Shown here piece after piece: positions 9,326 through 20,884 of a stretch of 64,000 bases of DNA. The translations under genes and the position numbers were made by a program. The DNA is taken from the NCBI RefSeq assembly GCF_028550415.1, contig NZ_JAQQKX010000003.1, forward strand, positions 62,001-126,000, read 5' to 3'. Positions within the stretch are counted from its first letter, which is position 1, and the number at the start of each line of letters is the position of its first letter. The notes under the pieces are model-generated. The model saw only the letters and a program-made list of their open reading frames with translations. It did no database searches and was not told where the DNA came from. The DNA comes from Asticcacaulis aquaticus. Its GTDB lineage: Bacteria; Pseudomonadota; Alphaproteobacteria; Caulobacterales; Caulobacteraceae.

Positions 9326-9340
9326 GATCGGTAAAGGTTT

Positions 9341-9373
9341 CGTGGGGTCACGGACCCCACACCCCGTAACCGG
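9341..9373. repeat. Short dispersed repeat, copy 1
   Basis: This 33-base segment has a near-identical copy at 38806-38838; the first 25 bases are exact, then GTAACCGG here against ATGACCGG there. Its core is a perfect hairpin, GTGGGGTC-ACG-GACCCCAC. Both copies sit just downstream of genes next to intrinsic terminators. Confidence 0.75.
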
Positions 9374-9376
9374 ACG

Positions 9377-10291
9377 TCACCCCTTAGGATGCGCCGCCGC
9401 GTAAGCGCTGAGGAGCCGTTCAGCATCGACCTGGGTATATTTCTGCGTCGTCGATAGCGACACGTGCCCCAGCAATTCCTGAATAGAACGCAGATCGGCC
9501 CCCGATCCCAGCAGATGCGTGGCGTAAGAGTGGCGCAGGGCGTGCGGCGTGGCGCGATCCGACAAACCCAGTCGCGAGCGCATATGCTGCACCGAGGCCT
9601 GCACATGACGCGGTGATAATGGCCCGCCGCGTTTGGCGCGGAACAGGTCATCGTCGACGGAGAGATTGAACGGTTGCAGGCGTTTATAGGTCTCAACGGC
9701 GTCTCGCACCTCATCCAGCACGGGGACGAGGCGCGTCTTGTTACCCTTACCTACGATGCGCAGGCTGTCGGTCAGCGGCGTGTCCTTGACCTGCAACGAC
9801 AGCGCTTCGGAAATGCGCAGACCGCAGCCATAGAGCAGCAGATAAACGGCCTGATCGCGCGCGGACTCCCATTCGGTTTTGTCCGGATCGAGGACGGCTT
9901 CCTGCATCAGCCCCAGCGCCTGATCTTCGTTCAACGGACGGGGCAGGGTGGCTTTCAGGCGGGGCCCGCGCGTCAGAGCCACCTGAGGGCTCGACATCCC
10001 CAGATGCAGGTCGAGATAGCTATGGAAGGATTTGATGGCCGACAGATGTTGCGCCAGAGAGCGTGGCGACAAGGGCGGGTCTTTGGACCGCAGATGCGCC
10101 ATCCAGCCGCGAATATCGACCGAGGTCAGGTGCGTCAGGTCGGTGAGATCGATCTCAGGACCAAGTGTGCGTCTCAAATGCGCCAGATAGAGCCCGAAGG
10201 CGTGGCCATAGGCTTCCAGGGTGCGCGGCGAACAGCGCTTCTGGGCCTTCATATAGGTCAGCCAGTGCAGGCGGGCATCATCGATGGTCAT
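9377..10291 (-). CDS. xerC: Tyrosine recombinase, XerC type
   Basis: Site-specific recombinase that, with XerD, resolves chromosome dimers at dif. The 304 residues show an N-terminal SAM-like core-binding domain (about 1-95) and a C-terminal catalytic domain. The catalytic pocket is intact: Arg in CGLRISEAL, the HALRHSYATHLL box with His250 and Arg253, LGH with His276, and the nucleophile Tyr285. Its neighbour is DUF484, a partner seen beside xerC in other proteobacteria, which supports the XerC rather than XerD assignment. It is not flanked by att-like repeats or phage genes, so an integrase role is unlikely. Confidence 0.9.
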   Translation of the reverse strand: MTIDDARLHWLTYMKAQKRCSPRTLEAYGHAFGLYLAHLRRTLGPEIDLTDLTHLTSVDIRGWMAHLRSKDPPLSPRSLAQHLSAIKSFHSYLDLHLGMSSPQVALTRGPRLKATLPRPLNEDQALGLMQEAVLDPDKTEWESARDQAVYLLLYGCGLRISEALSLQVKDTPLTDSLRIVGKGNKTRLVPVLDEVRDAVETYKRLQPFNLSVDDDLFRAKRGGPLSPRHVQASVQHMRSRLGLSDRATPHALRHSYATHLLGSGADLRSIQELLGHVSLSTTQKYTQVDAERLLSAYAAAHPKG

Positions 10292-10332
10292 GTGTTCAGG
10301 ATAAGGTTAATTCCTGACCAAGGGCTTAAGCA

Positions 10333-10424
10333 AGAGCCCCCACCACCACATCTCATTTGCTTACGCAAATTCGTGCGGTCCCCGGCACCGGCCGCCCGGC
10401 TCCCCAACAAGTTGGGGAGGTATA
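10333..10424. repeat. GC-rich palindromic repeat, copy between DUF484 and xerC
   Basis: Contains the stem CTCCCCAAC-AA-GTTGGGGAG (10400-10419). Its reverse complement shares the order of the 52.2-kb copy: GGGGACCGCACGA, a TTGCG/AAGCAA stretch, then GAGATGTGGTGGTGGGGGCT. It fills the gap between the two leftward genes. Confidence 0.75.
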
Positions 10425-10425
10425 A

Positions 10426-11124
10426 TCAGGAAAGAACCGGCCAGCGTTCGGCGACGCGTTCGACCACGCGCGTGACGAAGGCGACCAGTTCGGCACCCAT
10501 TTCCGGGCTGAACCCGTCGAAATCGGCCGAGCCGAAGGCCACCGCACCGGGGCGGCCATCGCGCCACATGGCGGTGCGCAGGACGGCAGCGGATTTGATA
10601 CGGCGGACGTCTTCGCCGAACAGGGCACGGCAAACGCCTTCGGGGCCGAGCAGAGACAGACCGGTCTCACCGATGATATAGTCGACACCGCCGTAATCGA
10701 GCGTCATCCAGCCGAGCGGCACGGGTGCCGTGTCTTCCAGGGCGATGGTCGCAGCGACGAGGCCGAAACGGCTGCGCACCTCCTCATTGAGGCGGCGGGC
10801 CAGATCAGAGTGGTTGCGCGCTTCCATCAGGCTGAGGATCAGGCCGTGCGCCTGATTCTGCGCGTCGAAATTGGCTTTCGCGGTCAGTTCAAGCTGCCGG
10901 CGGACGTCGAAATCCTTGATCGCCTTGGCTTCCAGCCGCGACAGGGCGGCGGGGCCGAAGTCGATCAGGTTGCGCGTCTTGGGTTGCAGCCCCATCGCAT
11001 CGAGCAGGGCGCGATCCTGTTTGATTTCCTGCACGAAGTCAGGCAACAGACCGCGCAGCGTCTGATAATCCATCAGCGCGGCAAGGCGTTCTACGGTGCT
11101 GGGTTCGCGGTAATCGGAAGACAT
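10426..11124 (-). CDS. DUF484 family protein
   Basis: A 232-residue cytosolic protein of the DUF484 family, which has a GAF-like fold and no proven biochemical role. The family typically starts with a short helical segment and a LMEARNHSDLA-type helix leading into the GAF-like domain, both visible here. The start was placed at the ATG giving MSSDYREPS; the frame stays open 39 codons further upstream, but that part lies in the divergent promoter region shared with priA and has no family resemblance. It reads toward xerC with a palindromic repeat between them, matching the DUF484-xerC pairing in other proteobacteria. That suggests, without proving, a link to recombination or cell-cycle tasks. 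Confidence 0.8.
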   Translation of the reverse strand: MSSDYREPSTVERLAALMDYQTLRGLLPDFVQEIKQDRALLDAMGLQPKTRNLIDFGPAALSRLEAKAIKDFDVRRQLELTAKANFDAQNQAHGLILSLMEARNHSDLARRLNEEVRSRFGLVAATIALEDTAPVPLGWMTLDYGGVDYIIGETGLSLLGPEGVCRALFGEDVRRIKSAAVLRTAMWRDGRPGAVAFGSADFDGFSPEMGAELVAFVTRVVERVAERWPVLS

Positions 11125-11221
11125 CTGTGGTGAACGGCGGGTTAAGCTTGTTGTTGCTCCAATTGATGACATAAAATCCGTCACAGCATGAGTCAAATCT
11201 ATGGTTAATACGTAAATTCTT

Positions 11222-13429
11222 ATGGATGCCCTGTTCACCACCTCTGAAATGACGCGCTCGATACGCTGCGCGAAGGTGGCTGTGCTGGCGCCGATGGAGA
11301 CGCCGCTCGATTATCTGGTGCCGGACGATTTAGCCGTGAGCGTCGGCGATCACGTCTGGGTGCCGCTGGGCTACGCCAAGATCCGCGGGCTGGTGACCGA
11401 GATTTCCGATACGATCGAGACCGAATTCAAGCTCAAACCGATTGCGGCTAAGATCGACGATGAGCCGGTCCCGGCAGCGTCCCTGCGATTTTGGCTATGG
11501 GCGGCGGGCTGGACCCTGACCGCGCCGGGCACCTTCCTCAAAGGTTGTTTGCAGGCCCTGAAAACGCCGAAGGCGCAGATTAAACACGGCTTTGTTCGCA
11601 CCGGGGCCGAACCCGTCAAGCTGACGTCGAAACAGATGCGCGTGCTTGAGGTCGCCGTACTCCCGATGAGCGCCGCTGAACTGGCGCAGGCCGCCGGGGT
11701 AACCGTTGGCGTGGTGCAGACTCTGGAGAAAAAGGGCTATCTGGAACGCGTCGAATTCACCACGCAGGGTTTTGACGCGCCCGATCCCGATTTCATGACG
11801 CCGACGCTGAACGACGATCAGGCGGCGGCGGATCGTTTGCTGGAAATGGAATGGGACAGACAGGTCTTTTCACCCGTTCTGCTCGATGGGGTGACCGGTT
11901 CCGGCAAGACCGAAGTCTATCTGGAAACCGTGGCGCGCGCCCTGCGTGACGACCCTACCGCTCAGGTCATGATCCTGCTGCCGGAAATCGCCCTGACGAC
12001 AGCGGTCATGGGGCGTCTCAAACGCCGCTTCGGCGTCGATCCGGTGCAGTGGCATTCGGCCATTTCGCCGTCGCAACGCCGCCGCATCTGGGAGGGCATT
12101 GCGCGCGGCGAAGCCCGACTGATCGTCGGGGCGCGCTCGGCCCTGTTCCTGCCCTATGCCAATCTGAAGCTGATCGTCATCGACGAAGAGCACGACGGGT
12201 CCTTCAAGCAGGAGGAGGGCGTGCGCTATCAGGCGCGTGATCTGGCGGTCATGCGCGCCCATCAGGAAGGGTTTATGGTGGTGATGGCCTCGGCGACTCC
12301 GTCGCTGGAGACCCTGACCAATGCCCAGAAAGGCCGGTACAGCTGGGTGCGGCTGGAACAGCGCCACGGCACGGCGCAACTGCCCGATATCGACCTGGTC
12401 GACATGAAGGCCCACGCCCCGGAGGCCGGTCCGACGGGGGATAAATGGTGGTTGTCCAATCCCTTGGTCAAAGAGATCGAGGCGACCCTGGCGCGGCGCG
12501 AGCAGGTGCTGCTGTTTCTCAATCGCCGCGGCTATGCGCCGCTGGTTCTGTGCCGGGCCTGCGGCGAGCGGATGACCTCGCCGAAGACCGATAGCTGGCT
12601 GGTCGAACACCGGGCGACCGGGCGGCTGGTCTGTCACCTGACCGGCTTTTCAATGAAAAAGCCCGACCGTTGCCCGCACTGCGGCGCGCTGGACAGCCTG
12701 ACCTCAATCGGGCCGGGGGTCGAGCGCATTCTGGAAGAGGTGCGCGAGCGTTTCCCGGCGGCGCGGGCGGAGATTTTTTCGTCCGACACCACGCCGGACG
12801 CGGACTCATCTGCCGCGCTGATCAAGCGCGTGGAGGACCACGAGACCGATATCCTGATCGCCACGCAGGCGGCGGCCAAGGGCCACAATTTCCTCAACCT
12901 GACGCTGGTAGGCATCGTCGACGCCGATCTGGGTCTCAAAGGGGGCGATCTGCGCGCAGCGGAGCGAACCTTCCAGCTTCTGGCGCAGGCGACGGGCCGC
13001 GCGGGTCGCGCCGAAAAGGCGGGCAAGGCCGTGCTGCAAACCTATTCGCCGGAGCATCCGGTCATGCAGGCCCTCAAGGCGCAGGACCGCGAGGCTTTCT
13101 ATGCCTATGAGCAGATGAGCCGTGAAATCGCGCAGTTTCCGCCGTTCGGGCGGCTTGCGGCAGTCATCCTGTCGGCCAAGGACAATGCCCTGCTCAACCG
13201 CTTCGGGCGCGAGCTGTCGCTGGCGATTCCGAACACGGAAGGTATCGACGTCTATGGCCCCGCCGATGCGCCCCTGAGCCTTGTACGTGGCATGTGGCGC
13301 AAGCGGTTTCTGGTCCGCGCCGACCGTAACCGCGATTTGCAAGGGTTCATGACGGCGTGGTTGAAAAGCGTGAAAACGCCGAATGCGATCCGTTTGGTGA
13401 CCGATATCGAGCCGTACAGCTTTCTTTAG
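11222..13429 (+). CDS. priA: Primosomal protein N' (replication-restart helicase) with altered zinc module
   Basis: 3'-5' DNA helicase that reloads DnaB at stalled forks. It has 735 residues. Recognisable parts are the N-terminal 3' DNA-binding domain, Walker A GVTGSGKTE (residues 223-231), the DEEH box at 321-324, SATPSLET, and the C-terminal helicase half with QAAAKGHNF and QATGRAGR. The zinc module is unusual: the first pair (Cys444, Cys447) and last pair (Cys484, Cys487) are present, but the middle CxxC is replaced by Ser-Pro-Lys-Thr and CHxC reads Cys471-His-Leu-Thr. One of the two zinc sites of the canonical protein therefore looks lost. The stop overlaps the stop of the convergent next gene. 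A second in-frame ATG nine codons in could be the real start. Confidence 0.95.
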   Translation: MDALFTTSEMTRSIRCAKVAVLAPMETPLDYLVPDDLAVSVGDHVWVPLGYAKIRGLVTEISDTIETEFKLKPIAAKIDDEPVPAASLRFWLWAAGWTLTAPGTFLKGCLQALKTPKAQIKHGFVRTGAEPVKLTSKQMRVLEVAVLPMSAAELAQAAGVTVGVVQTLEKKGYLERVEFTTQGFDAPDPDFMTPTLNDDQAAADRLLEMEWDRQVFSPVLLDGVTGSGKTEVYLETVARALRDDPTAQVMILLPEIALTTAVMGRLKRRFGVDPVQWHSAISPSQRRRIWEGIARGEARLIVGARSALFLPYANLKLIVIDEEHDGSFKQEEGVRYQARDLAVMRAHQEGFMVVMASATPSLETLTNAQKGRYSWVRLEQRHGTAQLPDIDLVDMKAHAPEAGPTGDKWWLSNPLVKEIEATLARREQVLLFLNRRGYAPLVLCRACGERMTSPKTDSWLVEHRATGRLVCHLTGFSMKKPDRCPHCGALDSLTSIGPGVERILEEVRERFPAARAEIFSSDTTPDADSSAALIKRVEDHETDILIATQAAAKGHNFLNLTLVGIVDADLGLKGGDLRAAERTFQLLAQATGRAGRAEKAGKAVLQTYSPEHPVMQALKAQDREAFYAYEQMSREIAQFPPFGRLAAVILSAKDNALLNRFGRELSLAIPNTEGIDVYGPADAPLSLVRGMWRKRFLVRADRNRDLQGFMTAWLKSVKTPNAIRLVTDIEPYSFL

Positions 13430-14277
13430 GCGTAAAGCACCGATTTCGGACCGAAGACCGCGCGTTCGTCGTCGAGGCCCTTGCTGAGGTCTTCGAATTC
13501 TTCCTCGATTTCCTTCATGTCTTCGTAAGAGCTGCGGAAATCCTCGACGGTGTCCTTGCCGACGGTCTGGAACGCCAGCTTGATCTTGGCCGTTTCGAGC
13601 AGTTCCTTGGTGGCCTTCATGAAACCGCGCACCAGCCGCATGAACTCACCAACCTCCATCAGTTCACCCTGGGCCCGGTCGCGCTCGGTCTTCACATAGG
13701 CTTCGGCGGCGGTTTTCGCCTCAAGCGGCGTCTGGGGCTTGTCGGTGGTTTCAGACGTGTCGGTCGTTTCCGGCGTCTCGGCGGCTTTATCGGCGACATC
13801 GATATCGGCATTGTCTTCGACCGCTTCGCTGGGAACGTCTTCCGACATAGCCTCAGCCTCGTCCGCGACGTCGGAGGCTTCGACCTCGGCAGCTTCCCCG
13901 TCTTTCGCCTCATCCGGGACAGGCGTACTGGCGGTGACCTGCGCGGCGGCATAGCCCGACACGTCGCTCGAATTGCCCCCGGCCCTGACATATTCCTTGA
14001 CGATGGCTTTCAGCTCTTTCATCGCCTGCGCCAGCAGCTTGGCCATCATTTTCGGGTCGTTTTCGCCCAGCTTCTTGATGATCTTCATGCGTTCGAAAAG
14101 CTGCATCAGCTTTTCCTTAGCGCGGGCGCGGGTATCGTCGCGCACCTTGCGCGGCACATCGCGGACGTCTTCCATCGCCTGTTTCTGGGCGCTGAGTTTC
14201 TCGGCCTTAAGCGCCTTGAGTTTTTCGGCCATGCCGCCCGTCGTCAGTGACGGCATGAAGGTCGTTCTGATGTCCAT
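13426..14277 (-). CDS. Acidic, helix-rich protein of unknown function
   Basis: Not recognised; 283 residues. The N-terminal third (about 16-100) is rich in Lys, Glu, Ala and Met with heptad-like spacing and is probably coiled coil. A low-complexity linker of Ala, Glu, Asp, Val and Thr spans about 115-190. A second helical, charged region follows to the C-terminus (LMEVGEFMRLVRG..., then an EEEFEDLSKGL segment). There is no signal peptide or membrane segment. The start has a good GGAG Shine-Dalgarno. Its TAA overlaps priA's TAG on the opposite strand by three bases within TTAG. Length and layout suggest a structural or adaptor protein, but that is inference. Confidence 0.7.
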   Translation of the reverse strand: MDIRTTFMPSLTTGGMAEKLKALKAEKLSAQKQAMEDVRDVPRKVRDDTRARAKEKLMQLFERMKIIKKLGENDPKMMAKLLAQAMKELKAIVKEYVRAGGNSSDVSGYAAAQVTASTPVPDEAKDGEAAEVEASDVADEAEAMSEDVPSEAVEDNADIDVADKAAETPETTDTSETTDKPQTPLEAKTAAEAYVKTERDRAQGELMEVGEFMRLVRGFMKATKELLETAKIKLAFQTVGKDTVEDFRSSYEDMKEIEEEFEDLSKGLDDERAVFGPKSVLYA

Positions 14278-14341
14278 GGTCTCCAGCCTTCTGCTGTATG
14301 TCTGGACTGTAACAGAACAGGCTTAACCGAATCTGAAACGC

Positions 14342-14370
14342 AAAACGCCCCCGTCGAGGCCGGGGGCGTT
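14342..14370 (-). terminator. Intrinsic terminator after the leftward terC gene
   Basis: Read on the minus strand, AACGCCCCC-GGCCTCGAC-GGGGGCGTT is followed by TTG after a TTTT run. It lies 24 bases past the terC stop and before the start of the coiled-coil gene, separating the two leftward transcripts. Confidence 0.85.
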
Positions 14371-14393
14371 GCAAAGACCGGAAAGTCTTTAGC

Positions 14394-15206
14394 CTAGATA
14401 TGCGGATCGGGATGCTTTTCAGTCCCTTGGGCGGCCTTTTTCTTCTGGCTGCTGCGCGAGAGCATGTTCAGCCCCTCGACCAGCGCCGAGAAGGCCATGG
14501 CGGCGTAGATATAGCCCTTGGGGACGTGGACGCCGAAGCCTTCGGCGATCAGAACGGTACCGATCATCAAAAGGAAGCCCAGCGCCAGCATGACGACCGT
14601 CGGGTTCTTTTCGATGAAGTTGGCCAGCGGGTCAGACGCCAGCAGCATGACCAGCACCGCGACGACGACGGCGACCATCATGACCGGGACGTGGTCGGTC
14701 ATGCCGACGGCGGTCAGGATCGAGTCGACCGAGAAGACGAGGTCGAGCAGGATGATCTGAACGATGGCGGCACCGGCATTGTTGATGGTGGCGTTTTTGG
14801 CGTCCATAACATCATGGGTCGGCGCGGGATCGACCGTATGGTGGATTTCCTTGGTCGCCTTCCAGACGAGGAATAGACCACCCGCGATCAGGATAAGGTC
14901 TTTCCACGAGAAGGAGGTCTCGAACATCGGCTCGCCGTGTTCGCCCAGCGGCCCGATCAGACCCAGATTGAACACCTCGGCTTTCAGGCCGATGATCCAG
15001 CCGATGGTGAGCAGCAGCCCCAGACGCATGATCAGGGCCAGACCGATACCGAGGCGGCGGGTCTTCTGACGGTCCTTTTCCGGCAGCTTGTTCGACAGGA
15101 TCGAAATGAAGACGAGGTTGTCGATGCCGAGCACGACCTCCATCACGATGAGGGTGACAAGGGCCGCCCAGACGGCGGGGTCGGTAAAAAGGGCCGCGAG
15201 GTCCAT
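14394..15206 (-). CDS. TerC family integral membrane protein
   Basis: Multi-pass membrane protein of the TerC superfamily, whose members are implicated in metal-ion export (notably manganese) during secretion and in tellurite resistance. The 270 residues carry about seven hydrophobic segments and both family signatures, [13 protein letters not shown] near the N-terminus and [16 protein letters not shown] in the middle, whose Asp residues in the membrane are thought to bind the ion. The start was placed at the ATG giving MDLAALF, with an AGAAAGA Shine-Dalgarno; a frame extension seven codons upstream lacks one. Unlike the second TerC gene near 50 kb, no yybP-ykoY motif is visible upstream. Confidence 0.88.
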   Translation of the reverse strand: MDLAALFTDPAVWAALVTLIVMEVVLGIDNLVFISILSNKLPEKDRQKTRRLGIGLALIMRLGLLLTIGWIIGLKAEVFNLGLIGPLGEHGEPMFETSFSWKDLILIAGGLFLVWKATKEIHHTVDPAPTHDVMDAKNATINNAGAAIVQIILLDLVFSVDSILTAVGMTDHVPVMMVAVVVAVLVMLLASDPLANFIEKNPTVVMLALGFLLMIGTVLIAEGFGVHVPKGYIYAAMAFSALVEGLNMLSRSSQKKKAAQGTEKHPDPHI

Positions 15207-15522
15207 AGGATCTTTCTCTGAAAGCAATAGGGTGCGCTATACATAGGGCAACCCCGTCAAAGCACAATCAGTCGCATAACAGGAAAATCGTTTGCATAGG
15301 GTGCAGAGCCGATTTTTCGGGCAACCATAGCAGATAGGCGGAAAAATACGAAAATCATCCGTGATCTCGTCCGGTCACAGAAATTTGAAAAATGCCGTTT
15401 GGTTGGTTGCGATGCGGGAGACCCCATGCTAAGAGGCGCGCGGCTTTAAAGACGTGGCGCCTTGTATGTGTGCGCCGGTCGCGTTGTGCCCATTCCACTT
15501 ATTTCTTTTGCCGGAACCTGCC
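15207..15522. other. Divergent intergenic region, terC / atpH
   Basis: The 316 bases between the leftward terC gene and the rightward ATP synthase operon must contain both promoters. I see AT-richer stretches around 15280-15400 but no motif I can assign with confidence. A frame open from 15454 toward atpH is not a convincing coding start. Confidence 0.5.
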
Positions 15523-17615
<2,093 letters not shown>

Positions 17616-17621
17616 ATGATG

Positions 17622-17731
17622 TGCCCTGAGTTTATCTCAGGGCATTAGTCAAAAAGTCGGATCAAATCGAAGGGCCGCCCCGAGATTTGATCCGTCGATA
17701 TCAACCAAAATAAAATCGAAGATTTTGTTTT
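17622..17731 (+). other. Three consecutive stem-loops between atpA and atpG
   Basis: Hairpin 1: TGCCCTGAG / CTCAGGGCA (17622-17644, 5-base loop). Hairpin 2: GGATCAAATC / GATTTGATCC (17659-17693, 15-base loop). Hairpin 3: AAAATAAAATC / GATTTTGTTTT (17707-17731, 3-base loop, one wobble). None of the first two is followed by a proper T tract, so simple termination would not fit an operon needing atpG and atpD. The third ends about 15 bases before the atpG start and includes a T-rich arm. RNA processing, stability or partial attenuation are possible roles. Confidence 0.75.
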
Positions 17732-17745
17732 GAGGGAATATTTTC

Positions 17746-18615
17746 ATGGCAAGTCTTAAGGACATGCGCGTTCAGATCGCCAGCGTGAAAGCCACGCAGA
17801 AGATCACCAAGGCCATGCAAATGGTCGCCGCCGCCAAGCTCAAGCGGGCTCAGGACGCGGCGGAGAACGCCCGCCCCTACGCCAAGCGCATGGCCGAGGT
17901 CATTGCGAACCTTGCCCGTGGCGTGTCGGGCGATGCCGCGCCGAAGCTGCTGGCCGGGACCGGCTCGACCCAGAACCATCTGGTCGTCGTCGCCACCGCC
18001 GATCGCGGTCTGGCGGGCGGTTTCAACTCCTCGATCGTCCGCGCCGCGCGTGAGCACATCCGCGGCCTGATCGCCGAAGGCAAGACGGTGCGCATCCTGA
18101 CCGTGGGCCGCAAGGGCCTCGATCAGCTCAAGCGTCAGTACGCCGATCAGATCGTCGGTTCGTTCGAACTGGCCAAGACGCTGAACCTCGATGTCGCGCA
18201 ACCGATCGCCGACGCCATCTTTACGGCGTTCGACAACGGTCAGGCCGATGTCGTGACGCTGTACTACAGCCAGTTCCGCTCGGTCATCTCTCAGGTGCCG
18301 ACGCCCAAGCAACTGATCCCGGCCGAGATCGAAGCCACGACCGAGGAAACCTCGGGCGGCGCGGTCTATGAGTACGAGCCATCGGAAGAAGAGATTCTCG
18401 AAACCCTGCTGCCGCGTAATCTGACGGTTCAGATTCTGGCCAGCCTGCTTGAGAACAACGCTGGCTTCTATGCCGCCCAGATGAGCGCGATGGACAACGC
18501 CACGCGCAACGCGGGCGAAATGATCAAAGCCATGAACCTGAAATACAACCGTAAACGCCAGGCGCAGATCACGACCGAACTGATCGAGATCATCGCCGGT
18601 GCCGAAGCCATCTAA
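17746..18615 (+). CDS. atpG: ATP synthase F1 gamma subunit
   Basis: Central rotor shaft of F1. It has 289 residues. The N-terminal helix contains the hallmark [20 protein letters not shown]-like stretch, and the C-terminal helix ends with [22 protein letters not shown], the two halves of the antiparallel coiled coil that turns inside the alpha-beta ring. GAGGGA lies upstream of the ATG. atpD follows after 12 bases. Confidence 0.97.
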   Translation: MASLKDMRVQIASVKATQKITKAMQMVAAAKLKRAQDAAENARPYAKRMAEVIANLARGVSGDAAPKLLAGTGSTQNHLVVVATADRGLAGGFNSSIVRAAREHIRGLIAEGKTVRILTVGRKGLDQLKRQYADQIVGSFELAKTLNLDVAQPIADAIFTAFDNGQADVVTLYYSQFRSVISQVPTPKQLIPAEIEATTEETSGGAVYEYEPSEEEILETLLPRNLTVQILASLLENNAGFYAAQMSAMDNATRNAGEMIKAMNLKYNRKRQAQITTELIEIIAGAEAI

Positions 18616-20073
<1,458 letters not shown>

Positions 20074-20078
20074 TCATC

Positions 20079-20354
20079 ATGGCCGAGAAGCTCCACGTCT
20101 CTCTGGTGACACCGGAAAAGGAACTCTTTTCCGGTGACGTCGATCAGGTGATCGCACCGGGTTCCGAAGGCGAATTCGGCGTGCTGGTCAATCATGCGCC
20201 GTTCATGACGACGCTGGCCGAAGGTATGGTGACCATCCTCGACGGTGACAAGAAGCGCATGTATCAGGTGCGCGGCGGCTTTGCCGACGTGAACGCCGAG
20301 GGCATGACGATCCTAGCCGAAAGCGCCGAGGAATATGTCGAAACGGTCCACTAA
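20079..20354 (+). CDS. atpC: ATP synthase F1 epsilon subunit, short form
   Basis: Rotor subunit at the base of gamma. It has 91 residues, which is essentially only the N-terminal beta-sandwich domain (LVTPEKELFSGDVDQVIAPGSEGEFGVL, then a VRGGFADV strand). The C-terminal helical hairpin that inhibits ATP hydrolysis in longer (about 130-140 residue) epsilon subunits is essentially absent. Short epsilon subunits are known in related alphaproteobacteria, where the separate zeta inhibitor can take over the inhibitory role; zeta is not in this window. The gene closes the operon and is followed by a strong terminator. Confidence 0.95.
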   Translation: MAEKLHVSLVTPEKELFSGDVDQVIAPGSEGEFGVLVNHAPFMTTLAEGMVTILDGDKKRMYQVRGGFADVNAEGMTILAESAEEYVETVH

Positions 20355-20377
20355 GGATCGGTTTGATGTTGAAATTT

Positions 20378-20414
20378 AAAAGCCCTGCCGGATAGTATCG
20401 GCAGGGCTTTTTTA
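20378..20414 (+). terminator. Intrinsic terminator of the atp operon
   Basis: The stem AGCCCTGCCG / CGGCAGGGCT with an 8-base loop is preceded by an A run and followed by T6. It ends the F1 operon. Confidence 0.92.
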
Positions 20415-20430
20415 CGTATCTGGGGGGATA

Positions 20431-20868
20431 ATGCGGGGCGTCGGCTTGTTTGTGGGTATCGCTCTCGTCCTTGTGCCGACCGCAATGACCGCCGCAGAGA
20501 AAGGCAAGGTATCCGCTGTGACTTTATCTGATGATGACTTCAGTCATGGGCAATTGGTTCAGATAAACGATGAGCGCCGTCCCTTCCGGTTCGACTACTG
20601 GGACTTCAAGCCTGAATTTCAGGCATTGACGACGCCTGAAGGTGGTCAGGGCGGAGGGTATTCGCTCGAATCGATGGTCATTGCCGCCTTGGAAATCAGT
20701 GATCAAAAGATCGCCGTTGATTTCGACTCTGAGGGGGATTGCTTTGTCGCATGGGGCGATAAAGAAGAACTACGTGTTGTGGCAAGGATCGTTCTGCGCA
20801 TTACGTCAGATAATGACTACGCGAAGATGGTCATGAAACACGCTGTTGCGCGTGGCTATTTTGAATAG
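20431..20868 (+). CDS. Secreted protein, possible Imm51-like immunity protein
   Basis: A 145-residue protein with an N-terminal signal peptide (hydrophobic residues about 3-20, cleavage probably after TAMTAA). The C-terminal half reads GYSLESMVIAALE, then VDFDSEGDCFVAWGDKEEL. This resembles, by my reading, the Imm51 immunity-protein pattern of an aromatic/FDPE-like strand followed by CAY-D-EAL. That family is usually found beside polymorphic toxins; no toxin is adjacent here. The base composition is lower in GC than in its neighbours and the codon use is less biased (ATTG-rich, CAATTGG), hinting at acquired DNA. ATG follows GGGGGGATA. The assignment is tentative; a hypothetical secreted protein is the safe description. 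Confidence 0.45.
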   Translation: MRGVGLFVGIALVLVPTAMTAAEKGKVSAVTLSDDDFSHGQLVQINDERRPFRFDYWDFKPEFQALTTPEGGQGGGYSLESMVIAALEISDQKIAVDFDSEGDCFVAWGDKEELRVVARIVLRITSDNDYAKMVMKHAVARGYFE

Positions 20869-20875
20869 CCACGCG
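20849..20875. terminator. Hairpin overlapping the 3' end of the Imm51-like gene
   Basis: A perfect 12-bp stem CGCGTGGCTATT / AATAGCCACGCG with a TTG loop contains the stop codon of the upstream gene and lies between two converging genes. The following T tract is weak (TCTTGATAATT), so efficiency is uncertain. Confidence 0.6.
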
Positions 20876-20884
20876 TCTTGATAA

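Noticed and set aside
9377-10291. XerC-like gene as a phage or island integrase
   Set aside because: No att-like repeats, tRNA or phage genes are nearby, and the DUF484 neighbour fits the housekeeping XerC context.
15207-15453. A second manganese riboswitch upstream of the first terC gene
   Set aside because: Neither GGGGAGTAGC nor GCGAGACC-type elements appear on the minus strand in this interval.
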